From Solea solea (Eukaryota > Chordata > Actinopteri > Pleuronectiformes > Soleidae), in the NCBI RefSeq assembly GCF_958295425.1, contig NC_081142.1, forward strand, positions 29,913,149-29,977,148: a stretch of 64,000 nt of DNA. The letters are read 5' to 3'. A model generated the notes under the pieces. The model was not told the origin of the DNA and made no database searches. It was given only the letters and a program-made list of their open reading frames with translations. Positions 63,763 to 64,000 of this stretch are shown here, piece after piece. Position numbers and translations under genes: made by a program. Each line of letters starts with the position of its first letter. Position 1 is the stretch's first letter.

Positions 63763-63845
63763 GTTTGATTTTGCAATGATTTCACTCTTTGGATGTGTTT
63801 TTTTATTGGTGTCTTTTTGTGTGCACATTCAGGCTGTTTTTGGAT
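63763..63845. repeat. Diverged partial satellite monomer beyond the LTR
   Basis: GTTTGATTTTGCAATGATTTCACT continues the monomer almost exactly where it was broken at 63185 (only one base is missing). It goes on with changes not seen in the array: CTCTTTGGATG, a longer T run with TTATTGGTG, CTTTTTGTGTGCAC, and loss of CAAGTATACG between ATTCAG and GCTGTTTT. After about 63845 only weak resemblance remains. It is an eroded outer monomer, older than the homogenised array. Confidence 0.85.
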
Positions 63846-64000
63846 CTTTACCGGTTTCTTAACAGTTAACCTTTCACAATGGCAGCATTCAGTTTTTTTT
63901 TTTTCTTGAGCCTTTAACACCTCATGTTGACAAAATAATGCAATAATATTGTAGAATATTATCAAACATCTAATAATGACCACCGTAGGCATGAATGATT
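63846..64000. other. Non-satellite or very eroded flank
   Basis: 155 bp of AT-rich sequence with a run of about 14 T near 63893-63906. The first ~50 bases (GGATCTTTACCGG to CCTTTCACAATGG) could be a heavily diverged continuation of the monomer, since TTT-rich, TTAAC and CCT-CACAAT blocks come in the expected order, but this is weak. No gene, RNA or mobile element is recognised. Confidence 0.5.

Noticed and set aside
63183..63763. CAG target-site duplication around the LTR
   Set aside because: Three bases is too short for most LTR elements, and CAG is already part of the monomer and of the CACAG end, so it may be coincidence.
63540..63992. 150-codon frame on the - strand
   Set aside because: It spans the antisense of the LTR leader, the diverged satellite remnant and the flank. 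It is lysine-rich because of T-rich DNA on the other strand, has no recognisable domain, and crosses unrelated repeat boundaries.

Overview
The window is almost entirely one tandem satellite. A roughly 176 bp, AT-rich monomer (53 G/C of 176 in the copy at 159-334, about 30%) runs head-to-tail on one strand from base 1 to about 63185, which is about 359 copies. Neighbouring copies differ by only a few bases, and I found no gene, transposon or RNA gene inside the array. The left end of the array lies outside the window. The right end is inside it: a ~575 bp LTR-like insertion carrying a CA microsatellite (about 63186-63762), then a diverged partial monomer (63763-63845), then ~155 bp of ordinary AT-rich sequence.

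A 63 kb homogeneous satellite with higher-order repeats (HORs), an LTR with TATA box and AATAAA signal, and a CA microsatellite point to an animal nuclear genome. The style fits a fish or other vertebrate, but I cannot name the species. The most likely setting is centromeric, pericentromeric or subtelomeric heterochromatin. No CENP-B-box-like motif (TTCG...CGGG) was seen in the monomers.

The array is a patchwork of zones, each amplified from a different set of monomer variants. 0-10.5 kb has a duplicated 9-monomer block and a 7-monomer (1232 bp) tandem HOR. 10.5-17.8 kb has a ~3 kb block present twice, 17 versus 18 monomers. 17.8-25 kb is mixed, with dimers, 8- to 10-mers and a 15-mer offset. 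25-33.2 kb has 9-, 2- and 3-mer duplications. 33.2-41.3 kb is very uniform, with 4/8-monomer (704 + 703 = 1407 bp), 5-monomer (880 bp) and 10-monomer units. 41.3-46 kb has 11- and 14/15-monomer offsets. 46-55.8 kb has trimers and a 10-monomer (1774 bp) duplication. 55.6-60.7 kb is a regular 5-monomer (879 bp) HOR. 60.7-62.3 kb is a chimera of segments found near 50 and 51.5 kb. 62.3-63.2 kb is an edge block sharing variants with the far left of the window. This is the pattern left by repeated unequal exchange, gene conversion or replication-based amplification.

The most interesting signals are: (1) a 12 bp perfect palindrome in the monomer that in several variants changes at both paired positions, so the dyad is kept, or is lengthened to 16 bp; (2) a fold-back (inverted) templated insertion found in two monomers one HOR period apart; (3) an octamer HOR defined by alternating presence of a 1 bp deletion; (4) an LTR inserted in phase within a satellite monomer exactly where homogenisation stops. 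The open reading frames of 60-67 codons in the array are by-products of the repeat and are not annotated as genes.
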